This document shows, piece after piece, positions 17,158-27,345 of a stretch of DNA of 64,000 nt. The translations under genes were made by a program, and so were the position numbers. The stretch spans positions 1 through 64,000 of the forward strand of contig CAJVCM010000015.1 in NCBI GenBank assembly GCA_910595815.1, read 5' to 3'. This stretch comes from Candidatus Thioglobus plumae (lineage in GTDB: Bacteria > Pseudomonadota > Gammaproteobacteria > PS1 > Pseudothioglobaceae). Under the pieces are notes generated by a model that saw only the letters and a list, made by a program, of their open reading frames with translations, made no database searches and was not told where the DNA came from. How positions within the stretch are numbered: position 1 is the first letter of the stretch; each line of letters starts with the position of its first letter.

Positions 17158-19905
17158 TTAGTGTGCTTGTTGCCAAGAATCGCCAATACCCACATCAACC
17201 ACCAGCGGAATGTCTAATGGATAGGTATCGCTCATTAATGTTTGTATTTTATGTGCAAATTCATCCGCCTTTGAAGCTTTCACCTCAAAAACTAGCTCGT
17301 CATGCACTTGCATGATCATTTTAATGTCAGGATTGTCATCGCCAATCCATTGATAAACATCGAGCATGGCTTTTTTAATGATGTCAGCCGAAGAGCCTTG
17401 CATTGGTGCATTAATTGCTGTGCGCAGGGCGTGTTGTTGTAGCATTTTATTCTTCGCATTAATCTGTGGTAAGTATAAACGCCTACCCATCACAGTTTCA
17501 ACATAGCCTTGCGCTTTGGCTATTTCTTTGGTGTTATCCATATAGCTCAGAACACCTGGGTAATTTTCAAAATAAGCATCGATATAAGCTTTAGCCTCTG
17601 TTCTTGACACATCAATTTGCTTGGCAAGGCCAAAGGCGCTCATGCCATAAATCAAACCAAAATTAATGGCTTTAGCATTACGACGATGATCTTTTGTGAC
17701 CTCATCAAGCGGCACATTAAACATCATCGATGCCGTGGCGCTATGGACATCTACATCATTATTAAAGGCTTCTAGCAAACTTTCATCTTGTGAAATATGC
17801 GCCATGATTCTAAGTTCAATCTGAGAGTAGTCTGCTGCAATAATCACGTTGCCTTTGTTGGCAATAAAAGCACCTCTAATACGTGCACCTTGCTCAGAAC
17901 GAATGGGGATATTTTGCAAATTTGGGTTAGAAGAAGAAAGGCGCCCTGTGGCTGTCACCGCTTGATGATACGAAGTATGTAATCGTCCAGTTTTAAGATC
18001 TACTTGCTTAGGTAAAGCCTCCAAATAGGTTGAATTAAGTTTAGTGAGTGTTCGGTAGCTTAGAATCAAATCAACTAATGGATGGTCTAACAACTTTAAC
18101 GCCTCTTCATTGGTAGATGGAGCACCTTTGGGTGTTTTCTTTTTGGCCTCTAAGCCCAAACCATCATCAGAGAATAAAATTTGTTGAATCTGCTTGGGTG
18201 ACTCTAAATTAAACGCATCACCCGCTAACTCAAATGCTTGCGATTCAATGTCTTTCATTTGCGCTGCAATGTCAATTTGTTGTATATTCAAAGCGCTCAC
18301 ATCTAGCTCTACACCATTGCGCTCCATACGCACCAATACTTCGATTAATGGTATTTCCAGAGTCTGATACAGTTTAGCCAATTTAGGATATTGTGCCAAA
18401 TCACCATCCAACACTTGATTAAGCTCTTGTGTCACAATCACGTCTTCACAAGCATAAGGAAACGCTTGCTCTAGCCCGACCTGATTAAAGGTAATTTGTT
18501 TTTTGCCTTTGCCCGCCACATCAGCAAAATGAATGGTTTGATAATTCAGATAATGCTGCGCCAAATCATCCATATTGTGTCGTGTCGCCACTGAATTTAA
18601 ACAATAGGATTTCACCATGGTGTCATCACTAATGCCTTTTAATGAAATGTCGTAATTGGCTAAAACATGAGTATCATATTTTAAGTTTTGACCTGTTTTA
18701 TGAATAGCAAAATTTTCTAAAATAGGCCTTAATTTTTCCAACACATCTGCAAAATTTAATTGCCTTGGGGCATCTAAATAATCATGTGCAACTGGCACAT
18801 AAAAACTGTCCTTATCCACTAAAAATACCCAGCCCACAATTTGAGCATTCATATAATCTAGTGAAGTCGTTTCTAAATCAAAAACAAAAGCCGCGCTTTT
18901 CTCTAATCTTTGCACCAATGTTTCAAAAGTTTGATTGTCTAATACCAGCGTTTGAGAGTAGTCAGCCATGAAATCGTTACTTGGCACGTTTTCAACCACA
19001 TTAACCAAGGGTTCAGTTGTTGCTTGTGCTGCTGACTTTGGTGTAGACGATTCATTAGTGATATTTAACTGTTTAAGCCACATTGAGAATCCATATTGCT
19101 GAAACAAACTGGCTAATTTAGCGTTATCAGGACCAGGTTCATCCATCAAAATATCGCATGGTAAATCAACATCAAATTTAAGTGTCACCAACTGATAAGA
19201 CAAATCTAACAACTCAAAACTATCGCGTAATTTTTCGCCGACTTTACCATTAATTTGATCTGCATTGGTTTTGATATCTTCAATACCGCCAAACTGATCT
19301 AGCCACTTAATTGCCGTTTTTGGTCCAACGCTTGGCACGCCTGGGATATTATCCGCACTGTCGCCAGTCAACGCTAACAAATCTAAGATTTGGTCAGGGC
19401 GTACACCCATCTTTTCTACTACGCCTGCTTGATCGTATAAGTCGCCCTTCATATTGAGCTGAGTAATGTTGTCACTCACGAGTTGCATTAAGTCTTTATC
19501 GCCACTAGCAATAATGGTTTTCAGCTTGTTCTCATCTGCACAACGACTTAAAGTGGCAATCACATCATCTGCCTCAACCCCAGGCACACACATAAAATGA
19601 AAGCCCATGGCACGGATAATTTCGTACAGTGGTTCGATTTGCATCACCAGTTCTTCATCAGCTGGTTTACGGTGGGCTTTGTACTGTGGGTAAAGTTCGT
19701 GTCGATGATTTTTACCCTTGGCATCAAAAATAGCAATTAGTTTGGCTTGTGGATATTTTCGCTGTAAATGCTTAATCGCATTAATAACGCCAAACATAGC
19801 GCCCGTAGGAAAACCATCGTCGTTGGTTAAATTTTGCGAAAGGGTAGAGAAATAAGCCCTAAATAAAAAGGCTGATCCGTCCAATAAGATAAGTTGATGT
19901 GGCAT
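17158..19905 (-). CDS. polA: DNA polymerase I
   Basis: A repair and Okazaki-fragment-processing polymerase of 915 residues. It has an N-terminal 5'-3' exonuclease ([31 protein letters not shown]), a 3'-5' exonuclease that keeps the catalytic Asp-x-Glu ([11 protein letters not shown]), and the polymerase domain with [13 protein letters not shown] (motif A), [16 protein letters not shown] (motif B) and [11 protein letters not shown] (motif C). All catalytic residues appear intact. It precedes argS by a few bases. Confidence 0.98.
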   Translation of the reverse strand: MPHQLILLDGSAFLFRAYFSTLSQNLTNDDGFPTGAMFGVINAIKHLQRKYPQAKLIAIFDAKGKNHRHELYPQYKAHRKPADEELVMQIEPLYEIIRAMGFHFMCVPGVEADDVIATLSRCADENKLKTIIASGDKDLMQLVSDNITQLNMKGDLYDQAGVVEKMGVRPDQILDLLALTGDSADNIPGVPSVGPKTAIKWLDQFGGIEDIKTNADQINGKVGEKLRDSFELLDLSYQLVTLKFDVDLPCDILMDEPGPDNAKLASLFQQYGFSMWLKQLNITNESSTPKSAAQATTEPLVNVVENVPSNDFMADYSQTLVLDNQTFETLVQRLEKSAAFVFDLETTSLDYMNAQIVGWVFLVDKDSFYVPVAHDYLDAPRQLNFADVLEKLRPILENFAIHKTGQNLKYDTHVLANYDISLKGISDDTMVKSYCLNSVATRHNMDDLAQHYLNYQTIHFADVAGKGKKQITFNQVGLEQAFPYACEDVIVTQELNQVLDGDLAQYPKLAKLYQTLEIPLIEVLVRMERNGVELDVSALNIQQIDIAAQMKDIESQAFELAGDAFNLESPKQIQQILFSDDGLGLEAKKKTPKGAPSTNEEALKLLDHPLVDLILSYRTLTKLNSTYLEALPKQVDLKTGRLHTSYHQAVTATGRLSSSNPNLQNIPIRSEQGARIRGAFIANKGNVIIAADYSQIELRIMAHISQDESLLEAFNNDVDVHSATASMMFNVPLDEVTKDHRRNAKAINFGLIYGMSAFGLAKQIDVSRTEAKAYIDAYFENYPGVLSYMDNTKEIAKAQGYVETVMGRRLYLPQINAKNKMLQQHALRTAINAPMQGSSADIIKKAMLDVYQWIGDDNPDIKMIMQVHDELVFEVKASKADEFAHKIQTLMSDTYPLDIPLVVDVGIGDSWQQAH

Positions 19906-20035
19906 GCTAAGGAGTTTTTAGTCAGGTTTTAAAAATAATGGAAATACTATTCAGAATTTTACCAATTTTTACTCATTAAGATAAGACTTAACGACATCTT
20001 GAGGTATAAAATAGACTTTATTTGATCAAACTGTT

Positions 20036-20761
20036 GTGACCACTTCTCAAGCACTCATTAGCGCCCATAATATCAGCTTAAGTCATCATGGAAAATCTGT
20101 GCTAGATGACGTTAGTTTCGAACTCAAAGCAGGTGAATTTATCACACTTATTGGGCCCAATGGCGCAGGAAAAAGCTCTTTGATTAAGGTCTTGTTAGGT
20201 TTGATCAAAGCTGATAGTGGTGATATTAAACGCTCAGGCGACATCAGGCTTGGTTATACGCCACAGACTTTTAGCCCCAATCCATTTATTCCAATTTCAG
20301 TGGTCGGCTTTCTTAATTTAAATCAAAAAGTAGCGCAGAACTTTCTACATAAAACAGCCTTATTAACAGGCATTGAAAGCTTACTAGATTCGCCATTAAA
20401 AAGCCTTTCTGGTGGCGAATTACAACGTGTCTTACTCGCCCGCGCCCTACTAAACAAACCCAACGTCTTAATTCTAGACGAGCCCGCTCAAAATCTAGAT
20501 GTGAATGGTCAAATGCATTTGTACAAGCTTATTCAAGACATTCATCAACAACAAGGCTGTGCAGTACTCATGGTCTCACATGATCTACACCGAGTAATGA
20601 AAGAATCAACTCAGGTGTTGTGTTTGTATCGCCATATTTGCTGCATGGGACAACCTGAAACTATTATTAAAGACAGTCAATTTAATGACTTGTTTGCTGA
20701 TCAAATGGATGAATTAATGGCCACTTACGAGCATCACCACAATCATTGTCACGAAGATTAG
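20036..20761 (+). CDS. znuC: zinc ABC transporter ATP-binding protein, ZnuC-like, orphan
   Basis: An ABC ATPase of 241 residues. Walker A is IGPNGAGKSSL, the signature is LSGGELQRVLLARALL, Walker B is VLILDEPAQNLD, and the switch His lies in MVSHDLHRV. The C-terminus is His-rich (YEHHHNHCHED), as in zinc-import ATPases. The start is a GTG. No znuB permease or znuA binding protein adjoins it; the next gene is the convergent ccoH. Its membrane partner must be elsewhere. A Zur-type operator was not recognised. Confidence 0.85.
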   Translation: MTTSQALISAHNISLSHHGKSVLDDVSFELKAGEFITLIGPNGAGKSSLIKVLLGLIKADSGDIKRSGDIRLGYTPQTFSPNPFIPISVVGFLNLNQKVAQNFLHKTALLTGIESLLDSPLKSLSGGELQRVLLARALLNKPNVLILDEPAQNLDVNGQMHLYKLIQDIHQQQGCAVLMVSHDLHRVMKESTQVLCLYRHICCMGQPETIIKDSQFNDLFADQMDELMATYEHHHNHCHED

Positions 20762-20773
20762 CTCTTATTTATA

Positions 20774-21250
20774 TTACTGAGCAAACATTTTGGCTGATGT
20801 TTGTTGTAAAAAACTAGCCTTAGTTATTTCAATCACTACATCCCATCTTCCCTTAAGCGGCAAAACCACCTCTACTTGATACACGCCCTCTTTATTCACA
20901 TACATGGGTTTAGAAAAATCACGCTTCATTTCCAATGGTCGATAAAAATAAGCGACTGCCTTAGCGGTCGAAAACACTTTGCCATTTTTAGCGCTAACTG
21001 CCGTGTAAGTTTGTTCGATACTATGTTTTACAATTTCGGGCGTGTTCAGATTTAAAGTCCAACCCTGGGCTAATAATTGATTTCTAGCATTCAATGTTTC
21101 GCCATAGGCCTCACCACTCAAATAGGCGTCCTCCACCACCAATCCAGGATGAGTCTCTATCGCGGTAATGATGCGATAAAACGTTGCGATGACTAAAATT
21201 AAAAATAGTACCAACATGGACACTGCCATTGGGCTTTTTTGAAAAGTCAT
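20774..21250 (-). CDS. ccoH: FixH/CcoH-family cbb3 oxidase assembly protein
   Basis: A small membrane-anchored protein of 158 residues with one N-terminal transmembrane segment (about residues 9-30) and a periplasmic beta-rich FixH domain ending in GRWDVVIEITKAS. CcoH aids cbb3 oxidase assembly. The start overlaps the ccoG stop by 4 bases, giving the common ccoGH order. The copper ATPase ccoI and ccoS do not follow in the window. Confidence 0.85.
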   Translation of the reverse strand: MTFQKSPMAVSMLVLFLILVIATFYRIITAIETHPGLVVEDAYLSGEAYGETLNARNQLLAQGWTLNLNTPEIVKHSIEQTYTAVSAKNGKVFSTAKAVAYFYRPLEMKRDFSKPMYVNKEGVYQVEVVLPLKGRWDVVIEITKASFLQQTSAKMFAQ

Positions 21251-22644
21251 CGCATACTCTTAGGTGTGAAAAAAGATGACTCGTATTCTAACATTGTATC
21301 TTTTCCAGTCACCACAAAAACAACCGCACTATTATCGCCGACGTCGCGCTCAAACGCTTTTAAATAAACATAAACTGACTTCACATTACCTGAGGATATG
21401 GTGATATTTCTGTGTTGCCTCTGAGAAGTTAAATGAGAAATTTCACTTTTAAAGTTGACATCGACTAGTATTGATACGTGCGTCTTATTCATAATTTTTA
21501 GCTCATATTTATTACGAATCGAACCATCGGATAGCTGTACAAAAAGTGGCTGTCGATCATGTAGTACTTTAAGATCCATCGGCGCAAGACTAAACAAGCC
21601 AGCCCCTAACACTGATAAAGCTAGCACTAAAATAGTTGAATACACGATTACTCTAGGGCGCTTATATAAAGCAATAAAAGGTTTATTAAATTTCATCTCC
21701 TCAAGCGAGGTGTAACGAATTAAGCCTGTTGCTTTACCAACTTTGGTCATTACTGAATCACAAGCGTCAATGCACAAGCCACAAGTAATACAACCATATT
21801 CTTGCCCTTGACGAATATCAACACCGGTTGGACACACGGCCACACATTGATGACAATCGATGCAATCACCTTGGCCTTGTGCATATTGGCCTTTTTTAAG
21901 CTTACCACGCTGTTCTCCACGATAATGATCATAGGTCGGCATAATGGTTTGTTTGTCAACCATTGCCCCTTGAATACGCGCATAAGGGCAAATCCACAAA
22001 CACGTTTGTTCACGCATATGTCCAGCAAAAGTATAGGCGCCCAATGATATGAAGGCAGTAATGCTAAGTGTGGTACTAGAAGCCGAACCATCAAAATAAT
22101 CAAACCATGACACACCAAAATATAGCATCCAAGTAACGCCAGATAAAAAAGCAATGGCCAGCCAAACCACGTGTTTACTAATTTTAATCCGGATTTTGGT
22201 CGAATCCCATGGTGCTGCCTCTAGCTTTCGACGCTTAACAGGTGGTCCTTCAAAAAATTCCTCAACCTTGGTAAACATATCTGTCCAAACTGTTTGGAAG
22301 CAAAAGTAGCCGCAAAACACACGGCCCAATACCGTAGTCATTACTGCCAATAGAATGGCTAAAAATAATAATACTATGGTTAACATCCAGAGATCCTGTG
22401 GAAATATGGTGATATCAAACAGGTGGTACTGTCTCTTTTCAATATCAAACAATATTGCCTGTTTCCCATTCCAAGTGATATAAGGCGCAATAAAAAAAGG
22501 CAACCAAACCAAAGTGCCAAACCATTTAAGTAATCGAAACTTTCCCCCCATGCGCTTAGCATGAACGGTTTTTTCACCTAAGTTTTGAATCCATTGCTCG
22601 CCTTCTGTATAGAGGTTGTCTATTTGAATATTGTCTTTACTCAT
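21247..22644 (-). CDS. ccoG: cytochrome c oxidase accessory protein CcoG (FixG/RdxA)
   Basis: A membrane ferredoxin-type protein needed for cbb3 oxidase biogenesis, acting in copper reduction and delivery. It has about 465 residues and several membrane segments. A CGYFCFQTVWTD motif is followed by CLWICPYARIQ and two 4Fe-4S ferredoxin motifs, CIDCHQCVAVCPTG and CGLCIDAC. A C-terminal IgFixG-like periplasmic domain follows the last helix. I chose the ATG at 22644, since the GTG two codons upstream has no better SD. Its target, the cbb3 oxidase, lies at the right edge of the window. Confidence 0.93.
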   Translation of the reverse strand: MSKDNIQIDNLYTEGEQWIQNLGEKTVHAKRMGGKFRLLKWFGTLVWLPFFIAPYITWNGKQAILFDIEKRQYHLFDITIFPQDLWMLTIVLLFLAILLAVMTTVLGRVFCGYFCFQTVWTDMFTKVEEFFEGPPVKRRKLEAAPWDSTKIRIKISKHVVWLAIAFLSGVTWMLYFGVSWFDYFDGSASSTTLSITAFISLGAYTFAGHMREQTCLWICPYARIQGAMVDKQTIMPTYDHYRGEQRGKLKKGQYAQGQGDCIDCHQCVAVCPTGVDIRQGQEYGCITCGLCIDACDSVMTKVGKATGLIRYTSLEEMKFNKPFIALYKRPRVIVYSTILVLALSVLGAGLFSLAPMDLKVLHDRQPLFVQLSDGSIRNKYELKIMNKTHVSILVDVNFKSEISHLTSQRQHRNITISSGNVKSVYVYLKAFERDVGDNSAVVFVVTGKDTMLEYESSFFTPKSMR

Positions 22645-22754
22645 TCTCACTTACTTGGCATTAAATCAATTAATGCATCATATCATTAATACAGTTATTG
22701 ATACACTGATATGGCTCAACAACATGGCTAAGCTTTAGTATCAAAATACGCCTC

Positions 22755-22763
22755 TGATATAAT
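22755..22763 (+). promoter_or_regulatory. extended -10 promoter of dapD
   Basis: TGATATAAT, an extended -10 (TG-n-TATAAT), about 28 bases before the dapD start. TTAGTA lies 17 bases upstream as a weak -35. Confidence 0.6.
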
Positions 22764-22790
22764 GATCTGTTTTTATTTAATGGATTGACC

Positions 22791-23606
22791 ATGAAAGATA
22801 TTATTGAAGCGGCTTTTGAAGATAGAGCTAACTTGAACCCGCAAACAGCCAGCTCAGAGATCAAAGAAGCTGTCGCTGAAGCAATCCACTTATTAGATTC
22901 TGGTCAAGCCCGTGTTGCTGAACAACAAGCTATCGGTGATTGGACTGTAAACGAATGGCTTAAAAAAGCTGTGCTACTTTCGTTCAGACTAGAAGACAAT
23001 ATGCCAATGGCTGGTGGGTTTACTCAATACTACGACAAAGTGCCTTCAAAATTTGCAGATTTTACCCCAGAAGAATTTAAAGCAGCAGGTGTACGTGTGG
23101 TACCACCAGCCAGTGCACGTCGTGGCTCTTTCATTGCTAAAGATACGGTGCTAATGCCGTCGTATGTCAACATTGGTGCTTATGTAGATTCTGGCACTAT
23201 GGTTGATACTTGGGCAACGGTTGGATCTTGTGCACAAATTGGTAAAAACGTTCACCTCTCAGGTGGTGTCGGTATTGGCGGCGTATTGGAGCCATTACAA
23301 GCATCTCCAACTATTATTGAAGATAATTGTTTCATTGGTGCTAGATCAGAAGTAGTTGAAGGTGTAATCGTTGAAGAGGGCTCTGTTATTTCAATGGGCG
23401 TTTACATTGGTCAGTCAACTAAGATTTTCAATCGTGCAACGGGTGAAGTTTCTTACGGACGTATTCCAGCAGGCTCTGTTGTGGTATCGGGAAACCTACC
23501 ATCTAAAGATGGAAGCTACTCACTTTACTGTGCAGTTATCGTAAAACAAGTAGATGCCAAGACTCGCTCTAAAACCAGCATTAATGAATTACTAAGAGGG
23601 ATTTAG
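22791..23606 (+). CDS. dapD: tetrahydrodipicolinate N-succinyltransferase
   Basis: A lysine and peptidoglycan precursor enzyme of the succinylase branch. It has a left-handed beta-helix with hexapeptide repeats, for example [20 protein letters not shown] and [18 protein letters not shown]. It has 271 residues, close to E. coli DapD at 274. The ATG is at 22791; a TTG two codons earlier is less likely. It is a single-gene unit ended by a strong terminator. Confidence 0.96.
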   Translation: MKDIIEAAFEDRANLNPQTASSEIKEAVAEAIHLLDSGQARVAEQQAIGDWTVNEWLKKAVLLSFRLEDNMPMAGGFTQYYDKVPSKFADFTPEEFKAAGVRVVPPASARRGSFIAKDTVLMPSYVNIGAYVDSGTMVDTWATVGSCAQIGKNVHLSGGVGIGGVLEPLQASPTIIEDNCFIGARSEVVEGVIVEEGSVISMGVYIGQSTKIFNRATGEVSYGRIPAGSVVVSGNLPSKDGSYSLYCAVIVKQVDAKTRSKTSINELLRGI

Positions 23607-23622
23607 TCTTTCTTTAGAAACT

Positions 23623-23650
23623 AAAAAACCCGCCTTTCGGCGGGTTTTTT
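23623..23650. terminator. terminator of dapD
   Basis: Stem AAAAAACCCGCC / GGCGGGTTTTTT with a TTTC loop. It is symmetric enough to serve the convergent small membrane gene as well. Confidence 0.95.
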
Positions 23651-23669
23651 ATTGGTATTTATGTATTAA

Positions 23670-23891
23670 CTAGTCGCGTGTAAACAAAGAATAGATAACA
23701 GCAATTGCAGCTAAACCAACTAGACCATTTGCGCCTAATTGTGCAACAATACCAGTAATGGTGCCAATGATATCACCACCAATAAATGGAACACTAGCGC
23801 CAAAAATCACTTGCAATACAATTGCTAATGCGATTAAAGCTAAACCAGCTTCTGTCAACTTCTTAAATGAACCGATAATAGTATCAAACAT
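23670..23891 (-). CDS. small hydrophobic two-helix membrane protein, family not recognised
   Basis: A 73-residue protein with a short amphipathic N-terminus (MFDTIIGSFKKLTEAG) and two transmembrane stretches rich in Gly, Ala, Ile and Val, joined by a loop containing FIGGDIIG. The tail is YSLFTRD. It has a strong SD (AAGAGGTG) and its own promoter-like sequence, so it is very likely expressed. The size and composition resemble small structural or pore-like membrane proteins, but I cannot name a family. Its neighbours, dapD and ubiA, give no functional clue. Confidence 0.75.
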   Translation of the reverse strand: MFDTIIGSFKKLTEAGLALIALAIVLQVIFGASVPFIGGDIIGTITGIVAQLGANGLVGLAAIAVIYSLFTRD

Positions 23892-23910
23892 AGTTTCACC
23901 TCTTTAGTTA

Positions 23911-23971
23911 TAAAAACCCCAACCTTTTTAGTTGGTTATTAACTTTTTACTACAAAAACCACACTTGTCAA
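23911..23971 (-). promoter_or_regulatory. promoter -35 and leader hairpin of the 73-residue protein gene
   Basis: On minus, a perfect TTGACA (23966-23971) is followed downstream by a hairpin CCAAC...GTTGG with a 7-base A-rich loop and then GGTTTTTA (23911-23937), just before the SD. The hairpin plus T tract looks like an attenuator, or it may terminate ubiA. The -10 is poor. Confidence 0.45.
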
Positions 23972-24055
23972 GTTTTATTGAGGGAATAATACTAAAAACT
24001 GATTAAAAACAAGACAAAAAATAAAAATATTTGCATTTATGCAACATTATAATCC

Positions 24056-24898
24056 TTATGTAGCAAGGTGAGCCACGATTCCGATGAAAATAATCATACC
24101 AATAAAATTATTATGTAAAAAAGCTTGAAAACAGGCTGTTTTCTCTCTATTTTTGATCATATTTTGATGATAAATCATTAAAAATGCACTTAAAATCACG
24201 GAAATGTCGTAAAAAACGTTCAATTTGAAAATTTCTGAAATTTTAAAAAACACAAATAATAAACAAATTTGCAGTATTCCAATGATCAATTTATCATATT
24301 TTGCAAACAATACCGCTGTGGACTTTACTCCAATCTTTATATCCTCTTCTCGATCAGCCATGGCATACATGGTGTCATAAATAACTGTCCAAATAACCGT
24401 TGCAGAAAATATCCACCAAGCACTATCAGGCACACTACCATTTGTTGCAGCAAATGCCATTGGCACACTCATGGCAAAAGCCAAGCCCAATATAAACTGA
24501 GGCAAGTGTGTCCAACGCTTAGTAAAAGGATAGAGTGTCGCTAGCCCTGCAGCAATAAAGGCCAACTGAATAGTTAGACTATTGGTCATTAACACCAAGC
24601 CAAAGGCAATAAGCATTAAGATAAAAAATAAAATCAAAGCAGACTTAGCTGTAATTTCACCCGAGGTGATTGGGCGATGTTGCGTACGCTCAATCAGCTT
24701 GTCAAATTCTCGATCGGCATAGTCATTAATCACACAACCAGCCGAACGCATGATGGTAACGCCTAACACAAAGATAATTATCAAATCCAACCGAGGCCAT
24801 CCATCTGCCGCTAAAAATAACGCCCATAGAGCTGGCCATAATAGCAAATAAATGCCGATAGGCTTATCAAGGCGCATCAGACGAAAGTAAACATTCAT
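24056..24898 (-). CDS. ubiA: 4-hydroxybenzoate octaprenyltransferase
   Basis: A membrane prenyltransferase of the ubiquinone pathway with 280 residues and about nine helices. Both Asp-rich motifs are present: NDYADREFD (about residues 58-66) and DTMYAMADREED. It overlaps the rluC stop by 4 bases and is the last gene of the mnmG unit. Ubiquinone would serve AprM and the respiratory chain. Confidence 0.95.
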   Translation of the reverse strand: MNVYFRLMRLDKPIGIYLLLWPALWALFLAADGWPRLDLIIIFVLGVTIMRSAGCVINDYADREFDKLIERTQHRPITSGEITAKSALILFFILMLIAFGLVLMTNSLTIQLAFIAAGLATLYPFTKRWTHLPQFILGLAFAMSVPMAFAATNGSVPDSAWWIFSATVIWTVIYDTMYAMADREEDIKIGVKSTAVLFAKYDKLIIGILQICLLFVFFKISEIFKLNVFYDISVILSAFLMIYHQNMIKNREKTACFQAFLHNNFIGMIIFIGIVAHLAT

Positions 24899-25806
24899 AA
24901 CTGTTTTAAGAAATCTTGCAAGTCTTGCGTTAATGGTGCTTGTACTTTTTGAATCTCATTCGTGAGTGGGTTGGTAAATGTGAGCTGATGTGCGTGTAAG
25001 AATAAACGCTTCAAACCTTTTGTTTTTATCTCGGCATCAAATCTTGGGTCACCATATTTATCATCGCCAGCAATCGGATGACCTGCGTGTTTGGCATGTG
25101 CGCGTATTTGATGCGTGCGTCCAGTTTCAATCAACACTTCGACCAGTGACGCTTCAAAATCTTGTTGATGAAAATTCTTCAAAGGTTGAAAGTGGCTAAT
25201 TGCTTCTTTACCCTTAGTATCAACCACCGTATAACGTGAGTTTTGATATAACGGCGCATCGATGGTATGACGTTTTTTACTCCAAGTGCCTTTAACTAAA
25301 GCGGTATAACGTTTTTCCATTTGATGTTGGCTGAGCTGTTCGTGAAGATTTTTTAAAACACTGCGTTTTTTTGCAATCAGCAAGATACCCGAGGTTGCCC
25401 GATCGAGTCGGTGTACTAATTCAACCGGATCTTTATACATGCTACGCAAAGCTTCAATCACGCCAATGGTTACACCACTGCCACTGTGCACAGCCAAACC
25501 ACTTGGTTTATTAATAATCAACAAGCCTTTGTCTTCATATAGAACACTATCAGTCAATAATTGTTTCAGATTATCTGATGCTTCAACTTGCCCTGATTCT
25601 GATACTCGAATCGGTGGGATACGCACCACATCGTCTAGTTGTAATTTGTATTCTGCTTTTTTTCGCCCCTTATTTACCCGCACTTCGCCTTTACGAATGA
25701 CTCGGTAAACATGTGACTTTGGCACGCCTTTTAGATGCTTTAGTAGATAGTTGTCTAGACGCTGACCTTCGGAAAATTCATCAATGGTTTTAAAAGAAAC
25801 TGCCAT
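24895..25806 (-). CDS. rluC: 23S rRNA pseudouridine synthase RluC
   Basis: Makes pseudouridines in 23S rRNA (positions 955, 2504 and 2580 in E. coli). It has 303 residues with an N-terminal S4 RNA-binding domain (GQRLDNYLLKHLKGVPKSHV) and the catalytic motif HRLDRATSGILLIAKK, in which the Asp is the catalytic residue. RTHQIRAHAKHAGHPIAGDDKYGD is also typical of RluA/RluC. It overlaps tatD and ubiA by one and four bases. Confidence 0.92.
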   Translation of the reverse strand: MAVSFKTIDEFSEGQRLDNYLLKHLKGVPKSHVYRVIRKGEVRVNKGRKKAEYKLQLDDVVRIPPIRVSESGQVEASDNLKQLLTDSVLYEDKGLLIINKPSGLAVHSGSGVTIGVIEALRSMYKDPVELVHRLDRATSGILLIAKKRSVLKNLHEQLSQHQMEKRYTALVKGTWSKKRHTIDAPLYQNSRYTVVDTKGKEAISHFQPLKNFHQQDFEASLVEVLIETGRTHQIRAHAKHAGHPIAGDDKYGDPRFDAEIKTKGLKRLFLHAHQLTFTNPLTNEIQKVQAPLTQDLQDFLKQL

Positions 25807-26579
25807 TATTTTGAGAAAAATAAATCGTTAAAATTCTGCGTAGTTTGTTGTGCAATATTGTCAACACTGACCCCGCGTATTTCTGCCAATTTTTCAGCTA
25901 CATAATACGTATAAGCGGGTGAATTTGCTCTGCCACGGTACGGCACAGGTGTTAAATAAGGAGAATCGGTTTCTACCAATAGGCGATTAGCCGGTACTTT
26001 CTTAGCAACCTCGCGTAAATCAGCTGCACTTTTAAAAGTAATAATGCCAGAAAATGAAATATAGAAGCCCAAATCCAAAGCCGCTTTAGCAGTCTCCCAA
26101 TCCTCAGAAAAACAATGCATAACCCCTGCTTGCGCTTGTTCTTGTTGCATGATCTCAATGGTATCAGCCTTAGCCTCACGCGTATGAATAATCATCGGTT
26201 TGCCTGATTGATTAGAGGCTGCAATATGCCTTCTGAAACGCTCACGCTGCCAATCAGCCGTGTCTTTTTTAACATGGAAATAATCCAGCCCTGTTTCACC
26301 AATAGCAATAATTTTTTCATGATCTGCTAGGGCTAATAATTCTTCAACACTTGGGTCTTTACCTTCCTGCTCAACTGGATGCACACCCACCGAAGCATAA
26401 ATCTGCTGGTGCGATTTTGCCAAAGAAAACACGTCATCGAAATGTTCAAGATCAATGCAAACGCACAAAAATTCTTCTACTGATAAATCTTTAGCGTGGG
26501 CAAGCATACTCTCCATGCTGCCACCAAACTGATCCAAATCAACGCGGTCAATATGGCAATGGGAATCAATAATTTTCAT
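25806..26579 (-). CDS. TatD-family metal-dependent hydrolase
   Basis: A TIM-barrel metal-dependent DNase family protein of 257 residues. The metal ligands are visible: DSHCHID at the start, GETGLDYF, HTREA, HCFSED and TDSPYLTP. It is closest to YcfH/TatD proteins. The gene overlaps its upstream neighbour by 4 bases. The physiological substrate is uncertain in this family. Confidence 0.9.
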   Translation of the reverse strand: MKIIDSHCHIDRVDLDQFGGSMESMLAHAKDLSVEEFLCVCIDLEHFDDVFSLAKSHQQIYASVGVHPVEQEGKDPSVEELLALADHEKIIAIGETGLDYFHVKKDTADWQRERFRRHIAASNQSGKPMIIHTREAKADTIEIMQQEQAQAGVMHCFSEDWETAKAALDLGFYISFSGIITFKSAADLREVAKKVPANRLLVETDSPYLTPVPYRGRANSPAYTYYVAEKLAEIRGVSVDNIAQQTTQNFNDLFFSK

Positions 26580-27343
26580 AATCCTAATTTTCTAAGCCAG
26601 TCTTTAGCTTTGCTATCTAGCTTGCCTTTTATACCTTCTAGCTCCCCTTTTAATTGTCGGCGTATGCCTTCTTTAATTTCTTTTTCACCCAGTCTAAGCC
26701 CTTGATTCTCTACTTCGTCTTGAATACGACGAAGTGCTAATTTCATCAACTCTGAACCAACACGACTCATAGTAATGCCTTTGGGCGCACCAAAATGACG
26801 AATACTTACATCTGGTACATCAACAACACCCTTAAACCATTGGGTGTCAATTTTAAGTTGGGTGTTAACAAGGGTTAAATTCTTGATGATGACTCGAGCC
26901 TCAGTTTGTTTTTCAATTTTATTTGCTTGATCTTTGACTGCATTCTGACTAGACACACTTGACTTTGGCTCTAAATTCTTAAGCAGTGTCACTAAGTTAA
27001 CTTGATTGTCACTTTGTTCAAGCGTGAATAACAAACCATCAAATTCTAAATGTTTAATAACAATTAGATCATCTGTACTTTCAGTATCAATGATTAAACT
27101 TAAATGATTTAAGACGAAGGCATTTTCATTTTTAAAATGTTCTGGGTTCCTCACTTCAACAAAATCAATATTAACCTTGCCTACTGATAAATCACTTCTA
27201 AACTCGGCAATATGCACAGGTGTTTTTAAGGCTTGCTGTGCATAAGTTTCAATTGCACTCTTAGTAATACCATCAAAGAACAAAGCCATTGCGCCGATTA
27301 CAATCAGAACAAGTACAAATAAGTAGGTCAGTATTTTTTTCAT
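26576..27343 (-). CDS. AsmA/DUF748-like inner-membrane anchored protein
   Basis: A protein of 255 residues with one N-terminal transmembrane helix (about 5-25) and a periplasmic part that begins like AsmA proteins (FFDGITKSAIETYAQQALKTPVHIAEFRSDL, read in pieces). The C-terminal 60 residues form a charged helix. AsmA-like proteins take part in lipid traffic between membranes, but this short form is not characterised. It lies between rsmG and tatD in one operon. Confidence 0.7.
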   Translation of the reverse strand: MKKILTYLFVLVLIVIGAMALFFDGITKSAIETYAQQALKTPVHIAEFRSDLSVGKVNIDFVEVRNPEHFKNENAFVLNHLSLIIDTESTDDLIVIKHLEFDGLLFTLEQSDNQVNLVTLLKNLEPKSSVSSQNAVKDQANKIEKQTEARVIIKNLTLVNTQLKIDTQWFKGVVDVPDVSIRHFGAPKGITMSRVGSELMKLALRRIQDEVENQGLRLGEKEIKEGIRRQLKGELEGIKGKLDSKAKDWLRKLGL

Positions 27344-27345
27344 AT

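Noticed and set aside
15174..17176. TTG starts for argS (17176) and similar upstream alternative starts of ccoG (GTG 22650), the YeeE gene (TTG 3958) and dapD (TTG 22785)
   Set aside because: In each case a nearby downstream ATG has a better or equal SD and avoids overlap with the neighbour.
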